From positions 218,947 through 282,946 of the forward strand of contig NZ_BMMW01000003.1 in the NCBI RefSeq assembly GCF_014646135.1: 64,000 bases of DNA, given 5' to 3'. Below are positions 7,586-17,037 of this stretch, in pieces. The translations under genes were made by a program, and so were the position numbers. Under the pieces are notes generated by a model. The model was not told where the DNA came from. It saw only the letters and a program-made list of their open reading frames with translations, and did no database searches. This DNA comes from Nocardia camponoti (GTDB lineage: Bacteria; Actinomycetota; Actinomycetes; Mycobacteriales; Mycobacteriaceae). The stretch's first letter is position 1. Each line of letters starts with the position of its first letter.

Positions 7586-7674
7586 GGTCGGGGAATTTAG
7601 CAGCGTATACCCGGGCTACACGGTACTGACGTGAGCGACCACACGCCCCCGCTAGTGCGCCTATCGCAGGCGAA

Positions 7675-8496
7675 TTAGTCGCCGCAGCATCCCTCGTCAG
7701 CGACAGGAACCGTTCGAACCTCGCGCGTCTGAATATTGCGCGCCGCCAATTCCTCGTCGGCAGGATAATCGACGGCGATCAAACTCAGCCCGTGCGCGGG
7801 CGCGACGGTCACGGCACTCGCACGCTCGGTTTCGGCGAGCAGTGAACCAACCCATTCGGGAGTCCGGCGGCCCTCGCCAACAGCGAGAATCGCGCCAACC
7901 AAGCTGCGCACCATCGACCAGCAGAACGCGTCGGCGCTCACGTACGCGGTCAACGCATCGCCTTCCCGCACCCAATCGAAGCGCTGCAATTCGCGCACGG
8001 TCGTCGCGCCTTCACGGCGCTTGCAGAAGGCCGCGAAATTGTGCAGGCCAAGGAGTTTTTCCGACGCTTCGCGCATCGCGTCGATATCGAGCCCCGGCTT
8101 CGCCGCGACAACGCCACGGGCGCGCAGCGGTTCAGCACCGTAGCGCGCGGTGGTCAGCCGGTAGGCGTAATGGCGACGCAGCGCCGAAAAGCGCGCGTCG
8201 AATTCCTCGGGCACGAATCGCACGTCGGTAATGCGCACGTCGGCGGGGAGAAATCGGGCCATCCGATAAAGCAACTTATCGGGATCGACTTCGGCGGTGG
8301 TATCGAAATGCGCGACCTGGCCCTCAGCATGCACGCCCGCGTCCGTACGCCCAGCAACGGTCAAAATGATCGGCTCCCGAAACACCTTCGACAGCGAATC
8401 CTCAAGTGTCCCTTGAACAGTCCGCAACCCGGGCTGACGTGCCCAACCGGTGAAATCAGTCCCGTCGTAGCTGATCCCAAGCCGCACCCGGCTCAT
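7675..8496 (-). CDS. truA: tRNA pseudouridine(38-40) synthase TruA
   Basis: 273 residues. Converts U38-U40 in the tRNA anticodon stem to pseudouridine. Catalytic Asp52 lies in [26 protein letters not shown] and the later FAAFCKRRE and [14 protein letters not shown] segments are family motifs. Last gene of the alpha ribosomal cluster, separated from rplQ by a terminator-like hairpin. The C-terminus is a short tail ending GCCGD, beyond the usual TruA core. The place next to rplQ is standard in actinobacteria. Confidence 0.95.
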   Translation of the reverse strand: MSRVRLGISYDGTDFTGWARQPGLRTVQGTLEDSLSKVFREPIILTVAGRTDAGVHAEGQVAHFDTTAEVDPDKLLYRMARFLPADVRITDVRFVPEEFDARFSALRRHYAYRLTTARYGAEPLRARGVVAAKPGLDIDAMREASEKLLGLHNFAAFCKRREGATTVRELQRFDWVREGDALTAYVSADAFCWSMVRSLVGAILAVGEGRRTPEWVGSLLAETERASAVTVAPAHGLSLIAVDYPADEELAARNIQTREVRTVPVADEGCCGD

Positions 8497-8525
8497 TCGA
8501 TTACCCCTTCTCGGTGAAAGAGAAC

Positions 8526-8556
8526 GAGCCCGCCACCCAAGCAGGGTGACGGGCTC
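8526..8556 (-). terminator. Terminator hairpin after rplQ
   Basis: GAGCCCG-C-CACCC, loop AAGCA, GGGTG-A-CGGGCTC: a 12-bp stem plus one mismatch. Read on the minus strand it is followed by GTTCTCTTTC, a weak T tract. It begins 16 bp after the rplQ stop and would separate the ribosomal operon from truA or attenuate truA. Confidence 0.7.
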
Positions 8557-8571
8557 GCAAGGTGCCTGAAA

Positions 8572-9069
8572 TTAGGCGTCCTTCTTGTCCTCGGTGGCCT
8601 CGTCGGCAGCCGGAGCCTCGACCACGGCTTCCTCGACGACGGTCTCCTCGGCTGCCGGAGCAGCCTGCGAAGCGGCAACGCGACGAGCGCGATCGGCCTC
8701 GTTGGTGACGGTCTTCTCGCGAACGAGCTCGATGATGGCCATCGGCGCGTTGTCACCCTTGCGCGGCAGCGCCTTGGTGATGCGGGTGTAGCCGCCATCG
8801 CGACCCTCGAACGAGGGGCCGATCTCCGCGAACAGCGCGTGAACGATGTCCTTGCTGCGGATGACCTTCATGACCTCACGACGGTCGGCAAGGGTGCCGG
8901 CCTTCGCCTTGGTGATGAGCTTCTCGGCGTAGGGGCGAACCGCCTTGGCCTTGGACTCAGTGGTCGTGATCCGACCGTGTTCGAAAAGCGCCGTGGCCAG
9001 GTTGGCGAAGATCGCCTTCTGGTGCGACGCCGACCCGCCGAAGCGAGCACCCTTCTTGGGCTTAGGCAT
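8572..9069 (-). CDS. rplQ: 50S ribosomal protein L17
   Basis: 165 residues. The core of about 120 residues ([50 protein letters not shown]) is L17. The rest is an acidic Ala/Glu/Val-rich tail ending KKDA, common in actinobacterial L17. L17 contacts 23S rRNA near the exit tunnel. Follows rpoA by 18 bp in the alpha operon. Confidence 0.97.
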   Translation of the reverse strand: MPKPKKGARFGGSASHQKAIFANLATALFEHGRITTTESKAKAVRPYAEKLITKAKAGTLADRREVMKVIRSKDIVHALFAEIGPSFEGRDGGYTRITKALPRKGDNAPMAIIELVREKTVTNEADRARRVAASQAAPAAEETVVEEAVVEAPAADEATEDKKDA

Positions 9070-9087
9070 TGGATTCTCCTGGAAGTA

Positions 9088-10146
9088 TTAAAGCTGTTCG
9101 GTCTCGGCGTAGTCCTGCTCGCCGCCGTCGGTATCACTGAAGGTGCCGCTGTCGCTCCACGTGCCAGTGGTCGCGTCGTAACCAACCACCGAAGAGGGGT
9201 CGAACGACGCGGGGCTGTCCTTGAGCGAGAGGCCGAGCGTGTGCAGCTTGACCTTGACCTCGTCGATGGACTTCTGACCGAAGTTGCGAATGTCGAGCAG
9301 ATCCGACTCGGTGCGGCCAACCAGCTCGCCGACCGTGTGCACGCCTTCACGCTTCAGGCAGTTGTAGGAACGGACCGTGAGGTCCAGATCCTCGATCGGC
9401 AGCCCGAACGAAGCGATGTGATCGGCTTCGGCAGGGCTGGGGCCGATCTCGATGCCCTCAGCTTCGACGTTGAGCTCACGGGCAAGCCCGAAGAGCTCGA
9501 CGAGGGTCTTACCCGCCGAAGCGAGCGCGTCCCGGGCGGTGATGGAGTTCTTGGTCTCCACGTCGAGGATGAGACGGTCGAAGTCGGTGCGCTGCTCAAC
9601 GCGGGTGGCCTCAACCTTGTAGGTCACCTTGAGCACCGGGGAGTAGATCGAATCGACGGGGATTCGGCCGATTTCCGCGCCAGTCGCCTTGTTCTGCACG
9701 GCAGGCACGTAGCCGCGACCACGCTCAACAACAAGCTCGATCTCAAGCTTGCCCTTGTCGTTCAGGGTCGCGATGTGCATGTCCGGGTTGTGCACGACAA
9801 CACCGGCGGGCGGGACGATGTCACCAGCGGTGACGGTGCCCGGGCCCTGCTTGCGCACGTACATGGTGACCGGCTCGTCCTCTTCGGACGACACAACAAG
9901 GCCCTTGAGGTTCAGGATGATGTCGGTGACATCTTCCTTCACGCCGGGGACAGTGGTGAACTCGTGCAGCACGCCGTCGATACGGATGCTGGTAACCGCC
10001 GCGCCCGGAATGGACGACAGCAGGGTACGACGCAGCGAGTTGCCGAGGGTGTAACCGAAGCCCGGCTCGAGGGGTTCAATGGTGAACTTCGAACGGTTCT
10101 CCGCCACAACCTCTTCGGTCAGGGTGGGACGCTGGGAAATCAGCAT
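9088..10146 (-). CDS. rpoA: RNA polymerase alpha subunit
   Basis: 352 residues, normal for the family. N-terminal dimerisation domain ([21 protein letters not shown] in pieces, residues about 30-52) and C-terminal domain with the helix-hairpin-helix that binds UP elements and activators ([14 protein letters not shown]). Dimerises and assembles beta and beta-prime. Lies between rpsD and rplQ on the minus strand, the normal alpha-operon order. Confidence 0.98.
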   Translation of the reverse strand: MLISQRPTLTEEVVAENRSKFTIEPLEPGFGYTLGNSLRRTLLSSIPGAAVTSIRIDGVLHEFTTVPGVKEDVTDIILNLKGLVVSSEEDEPVTMYVRKQGPGTVTAGDIVPPAGVVVHNPDMHIATLNDKGKLEIELVVERGRGYVPAVQNKATGAEIGRIPVDSIYSPVLKVTYKVEATRVEQRTDFDRLILDVETKNSITARDALASAGKTLVELFGLARELNVEAEGIEIGPSPAEADHIASFGLPIEDLDLTVRSYNCLKREGVHTVGELVGRTESDLLDIRNFGQKSIDEVKVKLHTLGLSLKDSPASFDPSSVVGYDATTGTWSDSGTFSDTDGGEQDYAETEQL

Positions 10147-10237
10147 GGAAATCTACTTCCTGTCAGGGCATCCGCTATTTGATGCCTCATCAGTGATTCG
10201 CGGGGGCCGTCATGGGACGACCCCCACCAGAAAACGC

Positions 10238-10843
10238 TTACTTCGAGTAGTACTCGACGATGAGCTGTTCGGACAGCGGCACATCGATCTGGGCACGCTC
10301 GGGGAGCTGGTGCACCAGGATGCGCAGGCGGCCGGGAACGACCTGCAGCCAGCCGGGAACCGGACGCTCGCCGACAGTCTCGCGCGCGATCTGGAACGGC
10401 AGGGTCGGCAGCGACTTCTCGCGGACATCGATGATGTCGTACTGCGAGACCTGGTAGCTGGGGACGTCGACCTTCACACCGTTGACGGTGAAGTGGCCGT
10501 GGCTGACCAGCTGACGGGCCTGGCGACGGGTACGCGCGAGACCCGCGCGGTACACGACGTTGTCCAGACGCGCTTCCAGGAGACGGAGCAGGTTGTCGCC
10601 GGTCTTACCCTTGAGGCGGTTGGCCTCTTCGTAGTAACGACGGAACTGCTTCTCCATGACGCCGTAAGAGAAGCGAGCCTTCTGCTTCTCCTGCAACTGC
10701 ATGAGGTACTCGGATTCCTTGATCCGCGCGCGGCCGTGCTGGCCGGGCGGGTAAGGACGACGCTCGAATGCCTGGTCGCCTCCAACGAGGTCGACGCGCA
10801 GACGACGCGACTTGCGGGTCATGGGGCCGGTATAACGTGCCAT
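10238..10843 (-). CDS. rpsD: 30S ribosomal protein S4
   Basis: 201 residues. RYTGPMTRKSRRLRVDL start, and the S4 RNA-binding motif LARTRRQARQLVSHGHFTVN (in pieces). Primary 16S rRNA binder; in many bacteria a translational repressor of the alpha operon. The Zn-binding CxxC set seen in some S4 proteins is absent here (a C-minus form). Gap to rpoA 91 bp. Confidence 0.97.
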   Translation of the reverse strand: MARYTGPMTRKSRRLRVDLVGGDQAFERRPYPPGQHGRARIKESEYLMQLQEKQKARFSYGVMEKQFRRYYEEANRLKGKTGDNLLRLLEARLDNVVYRAGLARTRRQARQLVSHGHFTVNGVKVDVPSYQVSQYDIIDVREKSLPTLPFQIARETVGERPVPGWLQVVPGRLRILVHQLPERAQIDVPLSEQLIVEYYSK

Positions 10844-10867
10844 TTTAAGCTTTTTCCTTTCCCGCTA

Positions 10868-11281
10868 TTAGACGCGACGCCGCTTGGGCGGACGGCAGCC
10901 GTTGTGCGGCTGAGGAGTGACATCAGAGATCGAACCAACTTCGAGGCCAGCGGCCTGAAGCGAACGGATCGCGGTCTCGCGGCCCGAACCCGGGCCCTTC
11001 ACGAACACGTCGACCTTCTTGACGCCGTTCTCCTGCGCCTTGCGGGCAGCGTTCTCGGCAGCGAGCTGCGCGGCGAACGGGGTGCTCTTACGCGAACCCT
11101 TGAAACCGACGTGGCCCGACGACGCCCACGAGATGACGTTGCCCTCGGGGTCGGTGATCGAGACGATCGTGTTGTTGAACGTGCTCTTGATGTGCGCGTG
11201 GCCGTGCGGGATGTTCTTCTTATCCCGGCGACGCGACTTCTGAGTCTTCTTCGGGCCAGCGGCCCGGCTCTTCGGAGGCAT
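10868..11281 (-). CDS. rpsK: 30S ribosomal protein S11
   Basis: 137 residues. [19 protein letters not shown], the [11 protein letters not shown] loop and the C-terminal [18 protein letters not shown] are diagnostic of S11, which sits on the 30S platform. Separated by 9 bp from rpsM and 24 bp from rpsD. Confidence 0.98.
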   Translation of the reverse strand: MPPKSRAAGPKKTQKSRRRDKKNIPHGHAHIKSTFNNTIVSITDPEGNVISWASSGHVGFKGSRKSTPFAAQLAAENAARKAQENGVKKVDVFVKGPGSGRETAIRSLQAAGLEVGSISDVTPQPHNGCRPPKRRRV

Positions 11282-11290
11282 ACGCTATCC

Positions 11291-11662
11291 CTACTTCTTC
11301 TTGCCGGCGACGGTCTTCTTCGGACCCTTGCGCGTGCGCGCATTGGTCTTGGTGCGCTGACCACGCACAGGCAGGCCACGACGGTGGCGGATGCCCTGGT
11401 AGCAGCCAATCTCGATCTTGCGGCGAATGTCGGCCTGAACCTCGCGGCGCAGGTCACCTTCGACCTTGAAGTCCGACGCTTCGATGAAGTCGCGGAGCTT
11501 GGCAAGATCGTCGTCGCTGAGATCCTTGGAACGCAGGTCAGGGCTGACGCCCGTCTCGGCGAGGATCTCGGTGGCGCGGGTGCGCCCGATTCCGAAAATG
11601 TAGGTCAGCGCGATCTCCATGCGCTTTTCGCGCGGGAGATCAACGCCCATCAGACGTGCCAT
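11291..11662 (-). CDS. rpsM: 30S ribosomal protein S13
   Basis: 123 residues. [20 protein letters not shown] start, [10 protein letters not shown], and the C-terminal [20 protein letters not shown] basic tail that contacts tRNA and 16S rRNA in the 30S head. The 183 bp between rpmJ and this gene hold no further coding sequence that I can support. Confidence 0.98.
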   Translation of the reverse strand: MARLMGVDLPREKRMEIALTYIFGIGRTRATEILAETGVSPDLRSKDLSDDDLAKLRDFIEASDFKVEGDLRREVQADIRRKIEIGCYQGIRHRRGLPVRGQRTKTNARTRKGPKKTVAGKKK

Positions 11663-11845
11663 GTGGCAGGTTCCTTAATGGTTGCGGAGGTCTGCTCCCC
11701 GTCCGTCCCCCCGTCATAACAAAGGTGGGGGCACCGGCCTCCGTGCCGGTGGCTGGCGCACGCAACTACACGTGCGCTGGAGCTGGGAGTTCTTCTTTTT
11801 GGCCAATCCGATCCCACGATCGGTGCCAGGTGGTGAGGGGCTAGA

Positions 11846-11959
11846 TCAGCCCTGACGCTGCTTGTGACGCAGGTTGTCGCAGATCACCATGACGCGCCCG
11901 TGACGGCGAATCACCTTGCACTTCTCGCAGATCTTCTTGACGCTTGGCTGAACCTTCAC
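11846..11959 (-). CDS. rpmJ: 50S ribosomal protein L36
   Basis: 37 residues: starts [14 protein letters not shown] and ends RHKQRQG. Read as GTG at 11959 to TGA at 11846-11848. The zinc ligands C11, C14, C27 and H32 are all present, so this is the Zn-binding (C-plus) form. Located between infA and rpsM as in most bacteria. Confidence 0.97.
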   Translation of the reverse strand: MKVQPSVKKICEKCKVIRRHGRVMVICDNLRHKQRQG

Positions 11960-12062
11960 GTCCGTCCAATCTGTTTGGGCCCACTGGGGTGTGGACACAG
12001 TTTTTCCCCGACCTACTGATCAGGGAAGCCTTGGTCGCGTTGTCGGGAACTGCCCCGAAACG

Positions 12063-12101
12063 CGCTGCGACGCCGCGTGCTTTTATTCAAAGCTCGCAGC
12101 G
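12063..12101 (-). other. Compound hairpin between infA and rpmJ
   Basis: CGCTGCGA (12063-12070) pairs with TCGCAGCG (12094-12101), and an inner GCTTT (12079-12083) pairs with AAAGC (12089-12093). It lies just downstream of infA and has no T tract on the minus strand, so it is not a standard terminator. It may be an mRNA processing or stability element in the long 152-bp infA-rpmJ gap. Confidence 0.35.
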
Positions 12102-12111
12102 TCGGCAAGCA

Positions 12112-12333
12112 TCACTTGTAGCGGTAGACAATCCGGCCACGGCTCAGGTCGTAGGGAGAGAGCTCCACCACGACTCGGTCCTCGGGGAGGATACGAATGT
12201 AGTGCTGCCGCATCTTTCCGCTGATGTGCGCGAGAACCTTGTGGCCGTTCTCGAGCTCAATCCGGAACATCGCATTGGGCAGCGGTTCGACAACTCGACC
12301 CTCGACCTCGATGGCCCCGTCCTTCTTCGCCAT
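12112..12333 (-). CDS. infA: Translation initiation factor IF-1
   Basis: 73 residues, standard length, one S1/OB-fold domain ([20 protein letters not shown] to [15 protein letters not shown]). Binds the 30S A site and helps IF-2 and IF-3. ATG at 12333 with GGAGGAT upstream; a longer frame upstream is not conserved. First gene of the left half of the split ribosomal cluster; the gene normally before it, map, is 49 kb away at 61280. Confidence 0.97.
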
Positions 12334-12633
12334 ATCCTCCGCGATCCCGGTTACGCTCAACCTGAGTTGGGTTGCCTGATAGCTGGGCACGTTTGATCAA
12401 AGCTCGATCGCACGCGAACAGTCGGCGCGTAGGTGCACCGCCGCTCAAGACTACCGGTCGGGCGCGTTTGAGGCAAAAAAGGCCAAAACGCTACACCCCG
12501 ACGCGGTGTTTCGCATCGGGGGTTTTGAGTTGATGTTCGCCGGTGGGGGCTGCTCGCGTAAGCTCGCGAACGTTGGCAGTAAAGACAATAGGGCCGAGCA
12601 GATCGGGGGAACCCTGGTGAGTGAGTCGCACCG
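12334..12633. other. Divergent intergenic region infA/espI
   Basis: 300 bp without a gene that I can support. It must hold the promoter for infA and the alpha genes (leftward) and for espI (rightward). It contains a hairpin at 12496-12521 (CCCCGA-C-GCG, loop GTGTTT, CGC-A-TCGGGG) followed on the plus strand by TTTTG. Read leftward it would be in the infA leader, followed by T runs. A duplicated GCTCGCG is at 12552-12568. No clear -35/-10 pair was found. Confidence 0.4.
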
Positions 12634-15600
12634 GTGAGCCGCAACAACGACAGCCTACCCATGCTGCCGCCGTGGTTGTCGGAAAGCGAAGTCACTCAGG
12701 TTGGGTATGAGGCGCCGGTAGAGAACCTGCCCGCGCGCGATTCGATCGACGACGAGCCGAAGCGTCGGCGCTTCCTTGGTGGACGGCGTCGGAAGGGTGA
12801 GGACGCTGGCTCTGATCGCCAGTCGAGTTCGGCGCCTGAGCGCGATGCCACGTCTGCGCCCGATGGTGCGTGGGGTGCGGCGCCCGCACCCGAGCGAGGT
12901 TCGCAGGCTGCGCCGGAACAGGGTGCGTGGGGTTCGCGACCTGGCCCTGAGCAAGGTCCTTTGCCAAGTCCCCATCACGAAACTCGGGGTTCGATACCCA
13001 ACGCCGAGCAGGGTGCTGAACCCACTCCCACTCACGAAACTTGGGCCTCGACACCCAACGCCGAGCAGGGTGCGGCAGTTGCGCAGGGTCCTGACTCCGC
13101 GCATTCGCCGAACCCGCAGGTTGCCGCGCCGTCGGTGCTGTCGGCTGAGCCTGGGCCGGAGTGGTCGACGCCCGCGCACCTCACGCCGGAATCTTCGATC
13201 GGTGCCGCACCCACGCCTGCGGTGAGTGGCGGCTGGTCGGCGGCTTCCGTCGACGAAGACATTGTCGGTTCGTCGGCTGGCCCGTTGTTGTCGCCTCAGC
13301 GTTCCCCGCGTTCGGCCGAACCGTCGGCTGACTCAGGACGCGCACCCGTTCCTCCGCGCTTGACCGGCCCGTCGACCAGCGAGTCTGCGGCGAACCCGGC
13401 ACCTGTGCGTCCGAATGCGCCCGATAGCGCAGGTCAGGGACAGGAAGCTCCGGCGCGACTTACCGCACCGACGACCGGAGTCGTACCGACCGCAGGTGCG
13501 GGTGCCGCAGAATTCGGGCGCACCCACGAAGCGTCAGCCCGCAGCTCTGCGCCCGGACTTACATCGCCCGCGCATGCTTTGAACGAGCCCCCACAGACGG
13601 ACGCTGCGGCGAGCACCGCAGGTGCGGTTTCTGATTCCGGTCTTGTAGCCGAAGCGCCAGCCCGTAGCTCTGCGGTTCCACCTCGACTTACTTCGCCATC
13701 GCCTGCGCCGGACCAACCAACGGCGGCTGGCGTTGCGTCGGCCGAGGCGCCGCTGGTCGCACCTGCGAAGGTGCCCAGCTCCGCAGCCGGTCCCATGCCG
13801 AGGTGGTCCACCGAGCAGGCACCCGATGCGACGCACGCGATGACTCGCGTCGAGCTCACGGCTGACGATGTCGAAGATGCCGAACCCGCTTCACTCGCTG
13901 GTCCTGGGGCGAACGTCAACGCACCGCTCAGCGAGCCGACGGCGCAGCCAACGACCAGCGCATCCCCTCCGCAGGTCGGACCGGAAGCTCGGCCGACGGC
14001 AGGACCGGCGGCGTCGGCGTCCGTCGATCGCGCTCGTCACAGCGCGCCTGACGAGGTCAGCGGCTCCCTGCCCCATCGCACCCCCGGTCCCCCATCGACG
14101 GCCTTCACCCCACTCGGCCCGCGCCCAGAGCTACCCCCGCCACCACATCAGGCTGCTGATGCGACCGACGACGCCCCCACGTATTCCGTTGCGCCCCAGC
14201 CATATTCGACCTCCGCCGCGCCGACACAACAAGCGAACCTCACAACGCCACCGGACAGCCCGCCCACCCCTGATGCGCAATCGGGCGAGTTCGCCCAGCC
14301 CAACGGCTGGGGGCAGGTCGGCTCGCCCAGCGCGGAACAGTCCGCCCAGCCAGCCGTCCCCGCGAACTCGCAATCGGGCGAGTTCGCCCAACCCAACGCC
14401 TGGGGACAGGTCGGCACATCCAGCGCGGAGCAGTCCGCCCAGCCAGCCGTCTCCGCGAACAGTGGTCCCAGCGTGGATGGGCTCGCGAATGAAGCGGCGC
14501 GATACAGCGCCCCGCAACACCGCGCTGGTGAAGTGCCGGGCGGTCCGCAAGGCTGGGGCCAGCGAGACGCAGCTCTTCAGCAAGCCGGGCTAGCTCCTAC
14601 GACCCCTGCCGACCAGGTCGGGCTCGCTACCCCCAACTCTCAGACGCCCAGCGCCCAATCGAGCGACTTCGTCCAGCCGACAGCTTGCGGGCAGCCGCCA
14701 GCGCAACAGCCGCTCGGCCCGCAGCACGCTCAGGGTGGCTGGAATCAGGTGCCGAATGGCCCCGCGCAAAACTTCGCCCCGCACGTCGCCGGTCAGTCCG
14801 CGCAGGGGTCTGGCGAGTGGCGTCAGCAGTCGCCTGTCGGGCCCGCGCAGACCGGTGGTGAGTGGAACCAAGTTTCGGTCCCGCCGCAGGAGTCGGGTCC
14901 GGCCAGCGAAGCCAGTAACGCTGCGCCGCAATACGGTTGGGGAGAAACGGGCGCGACCAATGCACCCGAACATGGGACGGCTCAGCCGGGCGATCCCAAC
15001 AGCCGACAGTCTGCCCAGGCCGACAACCCCACGCCCCAGGCAGGATGGGTACAGCCGGGCGATCTCAATAGCTGGGGACAAGCGGGCGCAACCAGCGCGC
15101 CACAGTCCAACGACGCCGCGCCTCAACGTGCGTCGGCTCAGCCGGACAATGCGAATAGCGTTGCCGGGCAACATAGTTGGGGACCCACCGGGCCGCAGTC
15201 GGGTCAGGCCAACAACCTCGCGTCCCAACCTGGACGGACGCAGGCGGGGGCCGCCCAGCCCAACGACCTCGCCGCTCAGTCCGGATGGGGTCAACCCGAC
15301 CCCAACGCACCCGCATGGGCGCAGTCGGGCGACCCCAACGCACCCCAGCCGAACACCACGCCCCAAGTCGGGTGGGGGCAGCCAAGCAACCCCCACGCGC
15401 CCGCGCAACCGAGCAACCCCTATGCACCCGCGCAGTCCAACAACTTCACGGCCCAACCCGGCTGGGTGAATCCCAACGCACCTGCGCAACCCAACAACTT
15501 CGCTCCTGGGTGGGGGCAACCTAACGCTCAACAGGGCTATCAGCAACCTCCGCCCTCCCTCGACAACGTCCCCATCCGGCGCGCGAAGAAAGCGCCCGGG

Positions 15601-16449
15601 GGCGGGTGGCGCAAGGCCGTGCATCACATGTCCGGCGGTGCGATCAATCCGGGGATGTCGGCGGAAGAGTTGCGTCTGCAAGAGCTCGTCGCGCGCATCC
15701 GGCAACCCGTGCGCGGCGACTACCGCATCGCGGTGCTCTCGCTCAAGGGTGGCGTTGGAAAGACAACGACCACAACGGGTTTGGGGTCGATCTTCGCCTC
15801 GATCCGTGGCGACCGCGTAATCGCCGTCGACGCCAACCCCGACTTCGGCACCCTCTCACAGCGCGTGGCTTTGCAAACCCGTTCGACCGTCCGCGACCTG
15901 CTGCTCGATCCTTCGATCGAACGCTATTCCGATGTCCGCAAGCACACATCGCAAAGTTCAAGCCGCTTGGAAGTGCTTGCGAGCGAACGTGATCCGGCCG
16001 CGTCCGAGTCGTTCAACGACGAGGAATACCGGGCCGTCGCACGCATTTTGCAGCGCTACTACAACATCATCCTCACCGACTGCGGCACCGGCCTGATGCA
16101 CTCGGCGATGAACGGCGTGCTCGACCTCGCCCATTCGCTCGTGCTGATCTCCTCGGCCGCCATCGACGGTGCCCGCAGCGCCGCCGCTACCCTCGACTGG
16201 CTTTCCCTGCACGGCCACGACCACCTGGTCCGCAACGCGGTCGTCGTGATCAACCTGCCGCGCGAAGGCTCAGCCAACGTGGGCGTGCAGAAGCTGCGCG
16301 AGTACTTCCTCGCGAGATGCCGTGCGGTGCACATCATTCCGTTCGACGAGCACCTGTCCGAGGGCTCCGAAATCGATCTGCATCGGCTCCACAAAGCAAC
16401 GAAACGCGCGTACGTGGAACTCGCTGCAACGGTGGCCGACGAGTTCTAG
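12634..16449 (+). CDS. espI: EspI-like ESX-associated protein with C-terminal MinD/ParA ATPase domain
   Basis: 1271 residues in two parts. Residues 1 to about 1020 are low-complexity Pro/Ala/Gln/Ser with many imperfect copies of a GWxQPxxxNxxAQ-type unit, more Trp-rich toward the end. Residues about 1025-1271 are a deviant-Walker ATPase: LKGGVGKTTTT (K1038 and K1043), VDANPDFGTLSQRV, and IILTDCGTG as Walker B. This architecture is that of mycobacterial EspI, a cytosolic ESX-1 regulator, but the disordered part here is longer. GTG at 12634 lacks a good ribosome site, so the true start could be slightly different. Divergent from infA. Confidence 0.8.
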   Translation: MSRNNDSLPMLPPWLSESEVTQVGYEAPVENLPARDSIDDEPKRRRFLGGRRRKGEDAGSDRQSSSAPERDATSAPDGAWGAAPAPERGSQAAPEQGAWGSRPGPEQGPLPSPHHETRGSIPNAEQGAEPTPTHETWASTPNAEQGAAVAQGPDSAHSPNPQVAAPSVLSAEPGPEWSTPAHLTPESSIGAAPTPAVSGGWSAASVDEDIVGSSAGPLLSPQRSPRSAEPSADSGRAPVPPRLTGPSTSESAANPAPVRPNAPDSAGQGQEAPARLTAPTTGVVPTAGAGAAEFGRTHEASARSSAPGLTSPAHALNEPPQTDAAASTAGAVSDSGLVAEAPARSSAVPPRLTSPSPAPDQPTAAGVASAEAPLVAPAKVPSSAAGPMPRWSTEQAPDATHAMTRVELTADDVEDAEPASLAGPGANVNAPLSEPTAQPTTSASPPQVGPEARPTAGPAASASVDRARHSAPDEVSGSLPHRTPGPPSTAFTPLGPRPELPPPPHQAADATDDAPTYSVAPQPYSTSAAPTQQANLTTPPDSPPTPDAQSGEFAQPNGWGQVGSPSAEQSAQPAVPANSQSGEFAQPNAWGQVGTSSAEQSAQPAVSANSGPSVDGLANEAARYSAPQHRAGEVPGGPQGWGQRDAALQQAGLAPTTPADQVGLATPNSQTPSAQSSDFVQPTACGQPPAQQPLGPQHAQGGWNQVPNGPAQNFAPHVAGQSAQGSGEWRQQSPVGPAQTGGEWNQVSVPPQESGPASEASNAAPQYGWGETGATNAPEHGTAQPGDPNSRQSAQADNPTPQAGWVQPGDLNSWGQAGATSAPQSNDAAPQRASAQPDNANSVAGQHSWGPTGPQSGQANNLASQPGRTQAGAAQPNDLAAQSGWGQPDPNAPAWAQSGDPNAPQPNTTPQVGWGQPSNPHAPAQPSNPYAPAQSNNFTAQPGWVNPNAPAQPNNFAPGWGQPNAQQGYQQPPPSLDNVPIRRAKKAPGGGWRKAVHHMSGGAINPGMSAEELRLQELVARIRQPVRGDYRIAVLSLKGGVGKTTTTTGLGSIFASIRGDRVIAVDANPDFGTLSQRVALQTRSTVRDLLLDPSIERYSDVRKHTSQSSSRLEVLASERDPAASESFNDEEYRAVARILQRYYNIILTDCGTGLMHSAMNGVLDLAHSLVLISSAAIDGARSAAATLDWLSLHGHDHLVRNAVVVINLPREGSANVGVQKLREYFLARCRAVHIIPFDEHLSEGSEIDLHRLHKATKRAYVELAATVADEF

Positions 16450-16932
16450 TCACCATTCGGGCAGTCGACGGCGACCGGCGAGCACATCGCGCACCAAATC
16501 GTCGTAGCCGTCGGCTAATTCGGCGAGGCGATGCCATGCGCCGTGCAGGACGTCGTCGTTGGCCGACAGCGTCATCAACGCCGAATGCGCGCGCACCGAA
16601 GCCTCGGCGAGCCGATCTATCACGGCCCCAATGGTTTCGGTGTGAAGCGCCGACCCGACGCGATGCTGGCGCACCGAACGCAACACCCAGTCGTCCATGG
16701 CGAGCACGAGTTCCCCACGGCGACAGTCGATTTCCCGCAGATCGGCCCCATCGAAGCGTCGCTCATGCAGCACCGCGAGGTCGCGTGCGAACCACAGCAG
16801 TGGACCACCGATCACGCGATGCCCGCGACACGCCCGAACGAGCAAATCCGACATCGGCAGTAGACCGGGCTCGACATCCCGCCAACTATCGGGGAACGCA
16901 ATGACAACCGTAGAACTCTCCGCACCAGCCAC
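16450..16932 (-). CDS. DUF4254-like conserved protein
   Basis: 160 residues. Mostly helical, with the pattern LAVLHERRFD, RRGELVLAMDDWV, LHTETIGAVIDRLAE and, at the end, WHRLAELADGYDDLV and GRRRLP. I associate this layout with DUF4254 proteins of actinobacteria; function unknown. GTG at 16932 has GAGG four bases upstream; a GTG at 16956 is also possible. It converges with espI (adjacent stops) and is divergent from the GntR gene, with which it shares a promoter region. Confidence 0.6.
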   Translation of the reverse strand: MAGAESSTVVIAFPDSWRDVEPGLLPMSDLLVRACRGHRVIGGPLLWFARDLAVLHERRFDGADLREIDCRRGELVLAMDDWVLRSVRQHRVGSALHTETIGAVIDRLAEASVRAHSALMTLSANDDVLHGAWHRLAELADGYDDLVRDVLAGRRRLPEW

Positions 16933-16977
16933 GTTGCCTCGCCGTCGTCGCCGCACAGCACCGGATCAGGACTTCAT

Positions 16978-17006
16978 TACAATAAACCTCTGAACGCGAC
17001 TGTCAA
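16978..17006. promoter_or_regulatory. Overlapping divergent promoters of the DUF4254-like and gntR genes
   Basis: On the minus strand TTGACA (17006-17001) is followed after 16 nt by TATTGT, pointing to the DUF4254-like gene. On the plus strand TACAAT (16978-16983) is a good -10 box for gntR, without a clear -35. The two signals occupy the same bases, so a GntR repressor bound here could control both directions. Confidence 0.45.
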
Positions 17007-17037
17007 GCGAGACCCCTGAGCGCAACGAGGAGCACGG

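Noticed and set aside
7659..7673. Small hairpin CGCCT-ATCGC-AGGCG after truA as a terminator.
   Set aside because: Only a 5-bp stem and no T tract.
8839..11719. Two long plus-strand frames (8839-10182, 10079-11719) opposite rpoA, rpsD, rpsK and rpsM.
   Set aside because: They are mirror frames of highly conserved ribosomal genes and have no recognisable domains.
14590..15705. A 371-codon minus-strand frame opposite espI.
   Set aside because: Arises from the repeat-rich Pro/Gln/Asn coding DNA of espI; composition (Arg/Leu/Gly) is typical of antisense frames.
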